From positions 1-64,000 of the forward strand of contig NZ_JAHAIF010000013.1 in assembly GCF_018372875.1 (NCBI RefSeq): a DNA stretch of 64,000 nucleotides, written 5' to 3'. Shown here piece by piece: positions 17,850 to 25,355 of this stretch (its first letter is position 1; each line of letters starts with the position of its first letter). The notes beneath the pieces were generated by a model. That model was not told where the DNA came from and did no database searches. It was given only the letters and a program-made list of their open reading frames with translations. Source of the stretch: Clostridium sp. (GTDB lineage: Bacteria > Bacillota > Clostridia > Clostridiales > Clostridiaceae). The translations under genes and the position numbers were made by a program.

Positions 17850-17880
17850 AGTAAGTACTATGTAATACATAGTACTTACT
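17850..17880 (+). promoter_or_regulatory. PadR operator (perfect 31-bp palindrome)
   Basis: AGTAAGTACTATGTA (17850-17864), one central A, then its exact reverse complement TACATAGTACTTACT (17866-17880). It contains ATGT and ACAT half sites as in PadR-family operators and covers the expected transcript start, which fits autorepression. Confidence 0.8.
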
Positions 17881-17891
17881 TTTTACAAAAG

Positions 17892-17912
17892 CTACTATGT
17901 TATACAAAGTAG
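17892..17912 (+). promoter_or_regulatory. Second, weaker PadR-type operator
   Basis: CTACTATGT (17892-17900) and ACAAAGTAG (17904-17912) form an inverted repeat with one mismatch and share ACTATGT-type half sites with the palindrome 12 bases upstream. Confidence 0.55.
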
Positions 17913-17931
17913 GAGAAGGGATAGATTTGTT

Positions 17932-18267
17932 ATGCAAGATAAATCGCAATTATTAAAGGGAGTTTTAGAAGGTTGTATATTGAAAATTGTAAGGCATAAA
18001 AAGGAAACTTATGGATATGAAGTTGTAACAGAATTAAGGACTTTTGGCTTTGGTCAATGTACAGAAGGAACGGTTTATCCATTGTTGACAAGATTAGAAA
18101 AAAGAAAAAGTTTAGCTTCACAAAAGAAGGAATCTCCACTTGGGCCTCAGAGGAAATATTATTCATTGACTGAAGAAGGAGAACAAGAACTTGAAGAGTT
18201 TACAAGAATCTGGGGTGAGTTTAAGGGGTTTGTTGATGGAATATTTAAGTATTATGAAGGGAAGTAG
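17932..18267 (+). CDS. PadR-family transcriptional regulator
   Basis: This 111-residue winged-helix repressor is of the short PadR (subfamily 2) type. Hallmarks are LLKGVLEGCILKIV (helix 1), TYGYEVVTEL, EGTVYPLLTRLEKR (recognition helix) and the wing GPQRKYYSLTEEGEQEL. It is the first gene of a two-gene operon with a small membrane protein, an arrangement common for PadR proteins that answer to membrane-active drugs. The perfect palindrome at the promoter suggests autoregulation. The inducer is unknown. Confidence 0.92.
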   Translation: MQDKSQLLKGVLEGCILKIVRHKKETYGYEVVTELRTFGFGQCTEGTVYPLLTRLEKRKSLASQKKESPLGPQRKYYSLTEEGEQELEEFTRIWGEFKGFVDGIFKYYEGK

Positions 18268-18272
18268 GATTG

Positions 18273-18983
18273 ATGAATAAGTTAGACAAACAAATAAAAG
18301 TAAACTATAGCAATATGCTGAAGATAGACAAGAGATATCAGGATTTGGTTACAAATATAGTATGTTATTTAAGAGGTAAATTAAATAGTGTTGATGCAGA
18401 AGAAGCAATTAATGATGTAAATGATATTTTATTAGGGGCTCAGTATAGGGGAGAGGATCTAGAGGTATTAGTTGGAGATTATAAGGGGTTTTGCGATAAT
18501 ATAATAGATGCGTATAGGGGAAATGACAAGTGGTATTCTCTAAAATCATATTTCTATGACTTTGGAGGGATTTCCATATATATGCTAGTGTTCTTTATAG
18601 CATTAGATATTCTTTCAAGCATACCTACTGTTAAACCATTAACTTTATCTAATATTTTAAATATGAAATATACAATATCATTAGCGCCAATTATATCTCT
18701 TATAATTGCTCTTATATTTTCTATTGGTGTAGTAAAATATATATGTATTCATCCTTGGAAAAATGAAAATAAGAAGGAAGCTATAATGTCTTTTATAATT
18801 ATTTTTATTGTATTATTAGCTATGGTGGCATCAACTTTTTTCTTTAGAAAGATAGAGATATATACTTTTGGTAATATACCAATAATAATTATTATAGCCT
18901 CTTTGGTATGCTTAACTGTTATAGGAGCTAATATTATTAAATTAATAAAGGTTAAAAGAATGGATAAGGTATCTAATAAATAA
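18273..18983 (+). CDS. PadR-associated membrane protein (HAAS-like N-terminus)
   Basis: The 236-residue protein begins with a soluble helical part of about 95 residues (DAEEAINDVNDILL, then LEVLVGDYKGFCDNIIDAY) that resembles the HAAS/DUF1700-type domain often encoded next to PadR regulators. Four hydrophobic segments follow (about 105-125, 140-162, 175-195 and 205-225). The start is the ATG at 18273, a few bases after the padR stop. It probably senses or modifies membrane state under PadR control; no enzymatic motif is visible. Confidence 0.7.
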   Translation: MNKLDKQIKVNYSNMLKIDKRYQDLVTNIVCYLRGKLNSVDAEEAINDVNDILLGAQYRGEDLEVLVGDYKGFCDNIIDAYRGNDKWYSLKSYFYDFGGISIYMLVFFIALDILSSIPTVKPLTLSNILNMKYTISLAPIISLIIALIFSIGVVKYICIHPWKNENKKEAIMSFIIIFIVLLAMVASTFFFRKIEIYTFGNIPIIIIIASLVCLTVIGANIIKLIKVKRMDKVSNK

Positions 18984-19010
18984 TTAAATATATAAATATA
19001 CAAATATATA

Positions 19011-19059
19011 AATATAAGCTATAGGAAGATGTTATCTATAGCTTATATTTAATTTTTTT
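19011..19059 (+). terminator. Terminator of the padR operon
   Basis: AATATAAGCTATAG (19011-19024) pairs perfectly with CTATAGCTTATATT (19036-19049), followed by AATTTTTTTC. Confidence 0.85.
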
Positions 19060-19141
19060 CTATCAAGATTAGAGATATAATTTTCATATTCTTTTACATG
19101 TGTTATGCATAAATCCGCAACTACAATTATTAATTTTTAAA

Positions 19142-19199
19142 TAAAAAAACGTACAACTTAGTAAGCAGAACTTAGGTTCAACTTAGCAAACTGTACGTT
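19142..19199 (-). terminator. Terminator of pykA with a repeat-bearing loop
   Basis: AACGTACA (19149-19156) pairs with TGTACGTT (19192-19199); on the minus strand seven T residues follow. The 35-base loop holds three copies of AACTTAG and a small inner GAAC/GTTC pairing, which is longer than usual for a terminator. Confidence 0.65.
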
Positions 19200-19271
19200 A
19201 AATATATATGTTATAGCATTTATAAAAATTTCAATGTAAGAAAAAACTGAAATTTGATAGTAATATAATCT

Positions 19272-20690
19272 TTATAGCTTTTCTATTTTTAACATATTTG
19301 TTCCACCAGTTTGGGTTGTTGGCATTCCAGCAGCAACAATAATATCATCTCCAGGATTTGCAAAGTCAACCTCAACTGCCTTAGTTTTAGCTTCAGTAAG
19401 AATTTCATCTGTGGTATTAAACATTTCGCACTTAAGAGGCATTACTCCAAAGTTTAATGAAAGGCTCCTTCTTACTTCTTCAAAAGGAGTAATTGCAATT
19501 ATAGGGCATTGTGGTCTATATTTTGATAAAAGTCTAGCGGTAGAACCACTTTTGGTAGCAGCCACTATTGTTTTAGCATTTAGTACAAAGGATGTTCTAC
19601 AAGCTGAGTAGCTTATAGCATCTGCATAAGAAGATGTTGTAGGATCAATATTTCTATTAAGTAAATGGTCATACTCTAGGTTTTCTTCAGCTTCAATAGC
19701 TATCCTAGACATTGTTTCAGCAGCCTCAACCGGGAAGTTACCAGAAGCACTTTCTCCAGAAAGCATTATTGCATCAGTACCATCAAATATTGCATTACAT
19801 ATATCAGATGCTTCTGCTCTTGTTGGAAGAGAGTTTCTTATCATGGAATCTAACATTTGAGTAGCTGTAATAACTATCTTACCTGCAGTATTACACTTCT
19901 TTATTATGTTCTTTTGAATTATTGGAACTCTTTCTATAGGAATCTCTACGCCCATATCGCCTCTAGCAACCATAACACCATCAGTTACTTCAATTATTGA
20001 ATCTATATTATCTACCCCTTCTTGGCTTTCAATTTTAGCAATAATTTTAATATTTTCACCATTATTTTCTTTAAGAACTTTTCTAACTTCTAATATATCA
20101 CTTGCTTTTCTAATAAATGATGCAGCGATGAAATCTACCCCCATCTTACATCCAAATATAATATCATCTATATCTTTTTCTGTAATAGAAGGAAGTTGTA
20201 TTTTTACATTAGGGACATTTACCCCCTTATGATTTTTAATCATACCTCCTACTAAAACTTTACACTTAATTTCTTTTCCAATTACATCTATTATTTCAAA
20301 CTTTAATAGTCCATCATCTACTAAGATGCTACCTCCAACCTTAACATCTTTATATAAAGTTTCATAAGAGATAGAACAGCGCTTATCATCTCCTAGAAGT
20401 TCTTCTCCACATACAAATGAGAACTCTTGACCATTTTTTAATTCGATACCATCATTTACAAAATTATGAGTTCTAATTTTAGGACCTTTAATATCAAGAA
20501 TTATTGCAGTTGAAGAGTTCATTTCCTCTCTTAATTTTTTTATAAGATCAATTTTATCCTTATGGGTTTCATGAGTACCATGAGAAAAGTTTAGTCTTGC
20601 AGCACTCATACCAATTGTAATAAATTTTCTTAAAGTTTCTTCATTGTCGCTAGCAGGTCCGATAGTAAAAATCATTTTAGTTTTTTGCAT
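19272..20690 (-). CDS. pyk: Pyruvate kinase
   Basis: This enzyme transfers phosphate from phosphoenolpyruvate to ADP, the last ATP-forming step of glycolysis. The N-terminus reads TKMIFTIGPASDNEETL. NFSHGTHETH gives the K+/substrate region, and IAKIESQEGVDNIDSI and GVMVARGDMGVEIP carry the active-site Lys, Glu and Asp residues. TATQMLDSM and MLSGESASGNFPVEA complete the barrel. At 472 residues it lacks the extra C-terminal phosphoenolpyruvate-utiliser domain seen in bacilli. The ATG follows AGGAGG on the minus strand. It is a single gene, divergent from pepD. Confidence 0.96.
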   Translation of the reverse strand: MQKTKMIFTIGPASDNEETLRKFITIGMSAARLNFSHGTHETHKDKIDLIKKLREEMNSSTAIILDIKGPKIRTHNFVNDGIELKNGQEFSFVCGEELLGDDKRCSISYETLYKDVKVGGSILVDDGLLKFEIIDVIGKEIKCKVLVGGMIKNHKGVNVPNVKIQLPSITEKDIDDIIFGCKMGVDFIAASFIRKASDILEVRKVLKENNGENIKIIAKIESQEGVDNIDSIIEVTDGVMVARGDMGVEIPIERVPIIQKNIIKKCNTAGKIVITATQMLDSMIRNSLPTRAEASDICNAIFDGTDAIMLSGESASGNFPVEAAETMSRIAIEAEENLEYDHLLNRNIDPTTSSYADAISYSACRTSFVLNAKTIVAATKSGSTARLLSKYRPQCPIIAITPFEEVRRSLSLNFGVMPLKCEMFNTTDEILTEAKTKAVEVDFANPGDDIIVAAGMPTTQTGGTNMLKIEKL

Positions 20691-20729
20691 TTGAGATTCC
20701 TCCTAAAAATAATGTTTTTTGTCAAAATT

Positions 20730-20782
20730 ATTATGTGCAAACATTAAAAAAGTAAGTAATGTTTATTTATTTTGCACATAAT
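20730..20782. promoter_or_regulatory. Nested inverted repeats in the pyk/pepD divergent region
   Basis: ATTATGTGCAAA (20730-20741) is matched by its exact reverse complement TTTGCACATAAT (20771-20782). Inside lies a second pair, AACATTA (20740-20746) and TAATGTT (20757-20763). The structure is 40 bases upstream of the pyk start and 85 upstream of pepD, so it could be an operator acting on one or both genes. Confidence 0.6.
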
Positions 20783-20866
20783 TAAAATAAGAAAATAATT
20801 TTATGATATACTGTAGATGTTTATAGTATAATTTTAACATATTATATCTGAAAAGGAGTCAAAATA

Positions 20867-22318
20867 ATGGAAGTTTTACAAAATTTACAACCTTATGAAG
20901 TATTTAAATATTTTGAAGAGATATCTAATATCCCAAGGGGATCAGGTAATGAAAAAGCTATAAGTGATTACTTAGTTAACTTTGGTAAGAATCTTGGATT
21001 AGAAACAATTCAAGATAAGGCTTTAAATGTAATAATTAAAAAACCTGCAACTAAGGGATATGAAAATGCACCTACAGTTATAATCCAAGGTCATATGGAT
21101 ATGGTGTGTGAAAAGAATAAGGATACAGAACATGATTTTACTAAGGACCCTATAAAGCTAGTTGTTAAGGGGGATGAAATATATGCAGATGGAACTACTT
21201 TAGGGGCAGATAATGGTATTGCAGTAGCTTATGCTATGGCAGTTCTTGCAGATAATTCAATAGAACATCCAGCTATAGAAGTTCTTTTAACTACAGATGA
21301 AGAAACAGGCATGACTGGTGCTATGAACATAAATAAAGATGACATACAAGGAAAGATACTTCTTAATATTGATAGTGAAGAAGAAGGGTATTTACTAGTA
21401 AGTTGTGCTGGTGGAATAAGAACTAAATCTTCTTTAGATATTACTTGGGAAGTTTTAAATGATGAAAAGATATTTGAAATATCAGTAAGAGGATTAAAGG
21501 GTGGTCATTCAGGTGCTGATATTCATGAATGGAGAGGTAACTCTAACAAACTTATGGGTAGAGTATTAAAAGACTTATTAGAAAAGATAGATTACAAAAT
21601 AGTATCTATTAATGGTGGTTCTAAGAATAATGCTATACCAAGAGAAGCAGATGGAATCCTAGCTATAAAGTCAGCAGATGAAGAAAAGCTAGTAAGAATA
21701 GTTGAAACATGGGATAAGGTATTTAAAAAGGAATTAGAAGCACAAGATCCAGGAGTTTCTTTAACTGTTAAGGAAGTTTCGGTAGAAAGCAAGAAGGCGT
21801 TTAATAAGGAAACTACTGAAAAGGCTGTGAACTTATTATTTGTTTATCCTAATGGAGTGAATACAATGAGCCGTAATATAGATGGCTTAGTTGAAAGTTC
21901 AACCAATATAGGTATACTTACAACTACTGACTCAGAAGTTATTTTTGATAGCGCTGTTAGAAGTTCAGTACCATCTTTAAGAGCTAATATAGAAGAGAAG
22001 GTTAAGACAATTACTGAATTAGCTGGAGCTAAATATTCTGCTAATGATGGATATCCAGGTTGGGAATATAAAGCGGATTCTAAAATAAGAGAGATTTGCA
22101 AAGATGTATATAAGAAGATGTATGGTGAGGAACCTGTAGTTTATGCTTTACATGCCGGAGTTGAATGTGGATTATTTGAAGAAATCCTTGGGGATTTAGA
22201 TATGATAAGCTTTGGACCTAATATAAGAGGAGCTCATACTCCAGAAGAACATTTATCTATTTCTTCTACTAAGAAGGTATGGGAATACTTATTAGAAGTA
22301 TTAAAGGCTATTAAGTAA
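20867..22318 (+). CDS. pepD: Aminoacyl-histidine dipeptidase (PepD, M20 family)
   Basis: This zinc peptidase hydrolyses Xaa-His and other dipeptides in the cytosol. The N-terminal SNIPRGSGNEKAISDYL is typical of PepD. Metal-site motifs follow in order: IQGHMDMVCEK, TTLGADNGIAVA, TTDEETGMTGA (catalytic Glu-Glu) and the last ligands near HAGVECGLFEE and GAHTPEEHLS. The lid domain is recognised by GLKGGHSGADIHE. Length 483 is normal. AAGGAG precedes the ATG. It is a single gene with its own terminator. Confidence 0.95.
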   Translation: MEVLQNLQPYEVFKYFEEISNIPRGSGNEKAISDYLVNFGKNLGLETIQDKALNVIIKKPATKGYENAPTVIIQGHMDMVCEKNKDTEHDFTKDPIKLVVKGDEIYADGTTLGADNGIAVAYAMAVLADNSIEHPAIEVLLTTDEETGMTGAMNINKDDIQGKILLNIDSEEEGYLLVSCAGGIRTKSSLDITWEVLNDEKIFEISVRGLKGGHSGADIHEWRGNSNKLMGRVLKDLLEKIDYKIVSINGGSKNNAIPREADGILAIKSADEEKLVRIVETWDKVFKKELEAQDPGVSLTVKEVSVESKKAFNKETTEKAVNLLFVYPNGVNTMSRNIDGLVESSTNIGILTTTDSEVIFDSAVRSSVPSLRANIEEKVKTITELAGAKYSANDGYPGWEYKADSKIREICKDVYKKMYGEEPVVYALHAGVECGLFEEILGDLDMISFGPNIRGAHTPEEHLSISSTKKVWEYLLEVLKAIK

Positions 22319-22327
22319 TATAACGGA

Positions 22328-22358
22328 GGAACTGCTTTATAGCAGTTTCTTTCTTTTT
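22328..22358 (+). terminator. Terminator of pepD
   Basis: AACTGCT and AGCAGTT pair around TTAT, followed by a T-rich tract broken by two C residues. Confidence 0.75.
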
Positions 22359-22406
22359 TATTAATAAAGTATTATAGTGATTATTGATATTAACAAAGAA
22401 TCAGTA

Positions 22407-22435
22407 TTGATTAATTAACATGATATGGGTATAAT
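22407..22435 (+). promoter_or_regulatory. Sigma-A promoter of the small winged-helix gene
   Basis: TTGATT (22407-22412), 17 bases, TATAAT (22430-22435), about 37 bases before the start codon. Confidence 0.75.
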
Positions 22436-22471
22436 GTTAATATATTAATAAAATTTTAGGAGGAATAGAAG

Positions 22472-22651
22472 ATGGACGTTAAAGAAAAAGTGTTAGAAGT
22501 CTTAAATAATTCAGCTGAACCTTTAAAGGGAGGACAAATTGCAGAAATATCTGGGTTAGATAAGAAAGATGTAGATAAGGCAATTAAGGCTCTTAAGGCG
22601 GAAGAAAAGATCATATCTCCAAAGAGATGCTTTTATACAGCTAATAAATAG
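22472..22651 (+). CDS. Small winged-helix DNA-binding protein (59 residues)
   Basis: This short gene has an ATG at 22472, a TAGGAGG site 9-15 bases upstream, its own promoter and its own terminator, so it is real. The product begins MDVKEKVLEVLNNSAEPLKG and continues GQIAEISGLDKKDVDKAIKA, the helix-turn-helix of a minimal winged helix. It closes with LKAEEKIISPKRCFYTANK as the wing. It resembles MarR/ArsR-like minimal regulators annotated in clostridia. No target or ligand can be read from the context. Confidence 0.85.
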   Translation: MDVKEKVLEVLNNSAEPLKGGQIAEISGLDKKDVDKAIKALKAEEKIISPKRCFYTANK

Positions 22652-22660
22652 AAAATATTA

Positions 22661-22689
22661 AGGGACTATCTATTGATGGTCTCTTTTTT
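22661..22689 (+). terminator. Terminator of the small winged-helix gene
   Basis: AGGGACTATC (22661-22670) pairs with GATGGTCTCT (22675-22684) using two wobble pairs, followed by a T-run. Confidence 0.8.
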
Positions 22690-22690
22690 C

Positions 22691-22803
22691 TGTCTAGAAA
22701 AATATAAAATTTAAATTAGATATAAATCAAATATATTGTTACATTGCTGTGACTTGGAGCTTGCTATGGAAGAAGCAAAATAAATATCAACCCCACCTTT
22801 TTT
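22691..22803 (+). repeat. Dispersed intergenic repeat, internally shortened copy
   Basis: It begins TGTCTAGAAAAATATAAAAT right after a terminator T-run. The middle and the left arm of the hairpin are missing, and the sequence jumps to TGTGACTTGGAG and the shared core GAAGCAAAATAAATAT, ending in CCCCACCTTTTTT. TTTTTT(C)TGTCTA occurs at both ends of this copy. Confidence 0.7.
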
Positions 22804-22903
22804 GTCTAAAAAACTATGGATAACTATTCATTAATTAAAGGAAGGGAATATAAACTCTCTGTAGAATTATTATATTTAAGTGATTTAATGGGAGGAGAGT
22901 TAG

Positions 22904-23410
22904 TTGGTATATATTGGATTTGAATTTAAGGACTATGTAGTGTCCAGTGTAGAAGAAGATGGACTAGAAGAATTAAATAATTGGATAAAAATAAATAATA
23001 GTGAAGATCATACTTGCTATTCATTAGATAGTCAAATGTTTTATAGAAGATTTTTAGAATATTATGTAACAGAAAATGAATTCTTTTTAGAGATACACAA
23101 AAATAATGAGCTTGTTGGAGTGTTTAAAGGAAGATTAGAGTTAGAAAATAAGAAAGAATTATTTATATGGCTTTTTATAATAAAAAAAGAATTAAGGAAT
23201 GAAGGCCATGGTTCTGAAATTGTGTCAGGAGTCATAGAATATTTTATAAGACAATATACAATAGATACTATAAAAGTTGGAGTTGTACAAAACAATTTAG
23301 AGGGCATTTCTTTTTGGGATAGTAAAGGATTCAAAGTAGAAAGGATAGCTAAAGACTTTTTTCAGGATGAAGAAGAAAGTGGAAGAAATCTTGTTATTAT
23401 GCAAAGATAA
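22904..23410 (+). CDS. GNAT-family N-acetyltransferase
   Basis: The 168-residue protein has the GNAT fold order: a beta strand with FLEIHKNNELVGVFKG, then LFIWLFIIKKELRNEGHGSEIVSGVIEYF carrying the acetyl-CoA loop (R-x-x-G-x-G/A pattern as RNEGHGS), and a final strand with NNLEGISFWDSKGFKVE. The substrate is unknown. The start is a TTG at 22904, six bases after GGAGGAG (22891-22897); no ATG occurs before residue 40, so the rare start is accepted. It is a single gene. Confidence 0.85.
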   Translation: MVYIGFEFKDYVVSSVEEDGLEELNNWIKINNSEDHTCYSLDSQMFYRRFLEYYVTENEFFLEIHKNNELVGVFKGRLELENKKELFIWLFIIKKELRNEGHGSEIVSGVIEYFIRQYTIDTIKVGVVQNNLEGISFWDSKGFKVERIAKDFFQDEEESGRNLVIMQR

Positions 23411-23430
23411 TAATATGTAAATAAAATAGC

Positions 23431-23459
23431 TTGACTATTTTGGAATAAATTACTATAAT
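23431..23459 (+). promoter_or_regulatory. Sigma-A promoter of the NlpC/P60 gene
   Basis: TTGACT (23431-23436), 17 bases, TATAAT (23454-23459). It leaves a 5' leader of about 95 bases before the ATG at 23560, long enough for post-transcriptional control, but no known riboswitch was recognised. Confidence 0.8.
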
Positions 23460-23559
23460 TAAAAAAGCAGGGCAAGAAGAACGTCCTATAAATGTGTGTG
23501 AAAATGTTTACTAAAACTATTGTGGGAAGTGAAACTTTCTTAAAGGAAGGGGAGTATCT

Positions 23560-24189
23560 ATGATTTCAAAAAGAAAGATACTTACTAAGGCTGTAGCTAT
23601 TACAGTTGTATGTGCAGCAGTTGCAATGGTAGGTGCAGAAAGTATAAGTGCAGATACAAGTGCAAAGACAAAACAGGGTGTAGTACTTAAGACAAGTGAA
23701 CTTAAGGTTAATAAAGTAATTGTGTCACCTAAAAAGGTTGAAGAACCAAATACCGTACAATCTTCAAGATCATCAAACACAACAGGTAAGAAAAATACTA
23801 ATTCTTCTATAAACAGAGGAGTGAACAAGTCATCAAGCCAAGTAGCAAATTATGCTTGTAATTTCCTAGGAAGACCATATGTATATGGTGCAAATGGACC
23901 AAATGCATTCGATTGTTCTGGTTTTACAAGTTATGTATATAGACATTTTGGGGTGAGTTTACCACGTACAGCTAAATCACAATTTAGTGCAGGAAGTGCA
24001 GTGTCAAGAGATAATTTAGCGCCTGGAGACTTAGTATTCTTTAATACAGTAGGATACTTAGGTCATGTTGGTTTATACATTGGTGGTGGTGATTTTATAC
24101 ATGCTGCATCAAGTGGTATGGTAAAAATAAGCTCTCTTAGTGAGGGGTACTACAGAACAAGATATGCAGGAGCAAGAAGAGTATTTTAA
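23560..24189 (+). CDS. Secreted NlpC/P60 endopeptidase
   Basis: This cell-wall hydrolase cuts peptide stems of peptidoglycan. A signal peptide (about 1-31, with a hydrophobic core TKAVAITVVCAAVAMVGA) is followed by a low-complexity linker rich in Ser, Asn and Lys. The C-terminal NlpC/P60 domain (about 92-209) has catalytic Cys119 in AFDCSGF, His169 in GHVGLYIGG and a third polar residue, His181, in DFIHA. No SH3 or LysM binding domain is present, so targeting is unclear. It is monocistronic with its own promoter and terminator. Confidence 0.93.
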   Translation: MISKRKILTKAVAITVVCAAVAMVGAESISADTSAKTKQGVVLKTSELKVNKVIVSPKKVEEPNTVQSSRSSNTTGKKNTNSSINRGVNKSSSQVANYACNFLGRPYVYGANGPNAFDCSGFTSYVYRHFGVSLPRTAKSQFSAGSAVSRDNLAPGDLVFFNTVGYLGHVGLYIGGGDFIHAASSGMVKISSLSEGYYRTRYAGARRVF

Positions 24190-24219
24190 TTTTAGTTTTT
24201 AGTGTATGAATATATAAGG

Positions 24220-24255
24220 TCTCTACTTAAATTTATTTAAGTAGAGATTTTTTTT
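24220..24255 (+). terminator. Terminator of the NlpC/P60 gene
   Basis: TCTCTACTTAAA (24220-24231) pairs perfectly with TTTAAGTAGAGA (24236-24247), followed by eight T residues. Confidence 0.9.
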
Positions 24256-24393
24256 GTCTAGGAAAATATAAAATCAAGGATAATAATTTTATATTTTCCA
24301 TACCTTTAGTGGGAGTGGAGTTGATATTTGTTTTGATGTAACTTTGAGCGCAGCGACGGAACAAGAAAAATAAATATCAACTCCACCTTTTTT
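24255..24393 (+). repeat. Dispersed intergenic repeat, copy with strongest hairpin
   Basis: It starts TGTCTAGGAAAATATAAAAT. The 3' module contains GTGGAGTTGATATTT (24315-24329), whose exact reverse complement AAATATCAACTCCAC lies at 24372-24386, followed by CTTTTTT. The 42-base loop holds the conserved TTTGAGCGCAGCGACGGAAC segment. This copy shows a long terminator-like fold most clearly. Confidence 0.8.
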
Positions 24394-24463
24394 GTGCTTA
24401 AATTACGAATATTTCTCCTTTTTAATTAATATACATAATATTAAAGAAGTAAGGGGGGAGAAT

Positions 24464-25150
24464 ATGAGATACACAAGATACGACTATAAGAAGAAAAGTG
24501 GAGGAGGTTTCTTTTTATGGATTCTATTAATTATTATTTTAGCAGTAGCTATAGGAATTACTATCTTCAAGATGTTTTTTAGTGATGGGGAAATAAGTAA
24601 TTCACTGAAAGTACCTAATAAAAGTCAGAAAGAAGAAAGTATTAATACAGATGAGAATAGTGGCGTATTTAAAGTAATCCAATGTGGATTGTTTTCTAAA
24701 GAGGAAAACGCCAATAGCGCCTTAACAACGTTACCTTCTTCTATGACTGGATTTGTAATTCAGGAGGAAGGTAAGTTCAAAGTTATGGCTGGTATATATA
24801 GTGATGAAGAATGTGCAAAAAAAACAGAAGAGTTAACTAAAGCATCAATTAATAACTTTACTATTAAGTGTTCTATACCAAAGGACTCTTCAGAAAAAAA
24901 GATAGAGGCACAAATAATAGAGGGATACTTGCAGATAATAAATAAGTTTGAAGAAAGTGACGTGAAATCAGTAAAAACGGTTGATTTTAAAAAGTGGACA
25001 GAAGAAACAGCAGCAAATATTAAAAGTCCTAGTGAAGAAGTTCAAGATTTGGTGAAAGTTATTAAAGAGTTACCTGATGAATATACTCAAAAGGATGTTA
25101 AAGCATCTAAGGATTTCTTATACAAATTGCTCATAAAATATCGAGTATAG
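24464..25150 (+). CDS. SPOR-domain membrane protein
   Basis: This 228-residue single-pass protein has a short basic cytoplasmic N-terminus (MRYTRYDYKKKSGGG), a membrane helix (about 16-40) and an extracellular SPOR-like domain (about 68-148: FKVIQCGLFSKEENANSAL, then KFKVMAGIYSDEE). SPOR domains bind denuded glycan at division septa or in sporulation. A charged C-terminal helical part follows. The ATG at 24464 follows GGGGGGAG; the longer frame beginning at 24392 has no ribosome site. It stands alone. Confidence 0.85.
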   Translation: MRYTRYDYKKKSGGGFFLWILLIIILAVAIGITIFKMFFSDGEISNSLKVPNKSQKEESINTDENSGVFKVIQCGLFSKEENANSALTTLPSSMTGFVIQEEGKFKVMAGIYSDEECAKKTEELTKASINNFTIKCSIPKDSSEKKIEAQIIEGYLQIINKFEESDVKSVKTVDFKKWTEETAANIKSPSEEVQDLVKVIKELPDEYTQKDVKASKDFLYKLLIKYRV

Positions 25151-25230
25151 TAAAATCTTAAGAATAAATTAAAATGCATTAGAATTAAATGAACATACTT
25201 GTTTATAAGTATATATAATGATAAACTATA

Positions 25231-25275
25231 TTAGGTGTAGTAATGCTTACAACCATTTGCTACACCTAAGCTTTT
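25231..25275 (+). terminator. Terminator of the SPOR-protein gene
   Basis: TTAGGTGTAG (25231-25240) pairs perfectly with CTACACCTAA (25260-25269). The loop is 19 bases and the T-tract is short, so efficiency is uncertain. Confidence 0.55.
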
Positions 25276-25355
25276 ATAAAAAATACAAAAAAATATGTCT
25301 ATAAAATGATAAAAATGGCAATACTATTTGATAGTATACTTTAGGAGTGAGAAAA

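Noticed and set aside
23464..23559. Riboswitch in the 95-base leader of the NlpC/P60 gene
   Set aside because: No conserved core of a known class (cyclic-di-AMP, cyclic-di-GMP, SAM and others) could be recognised by eye.
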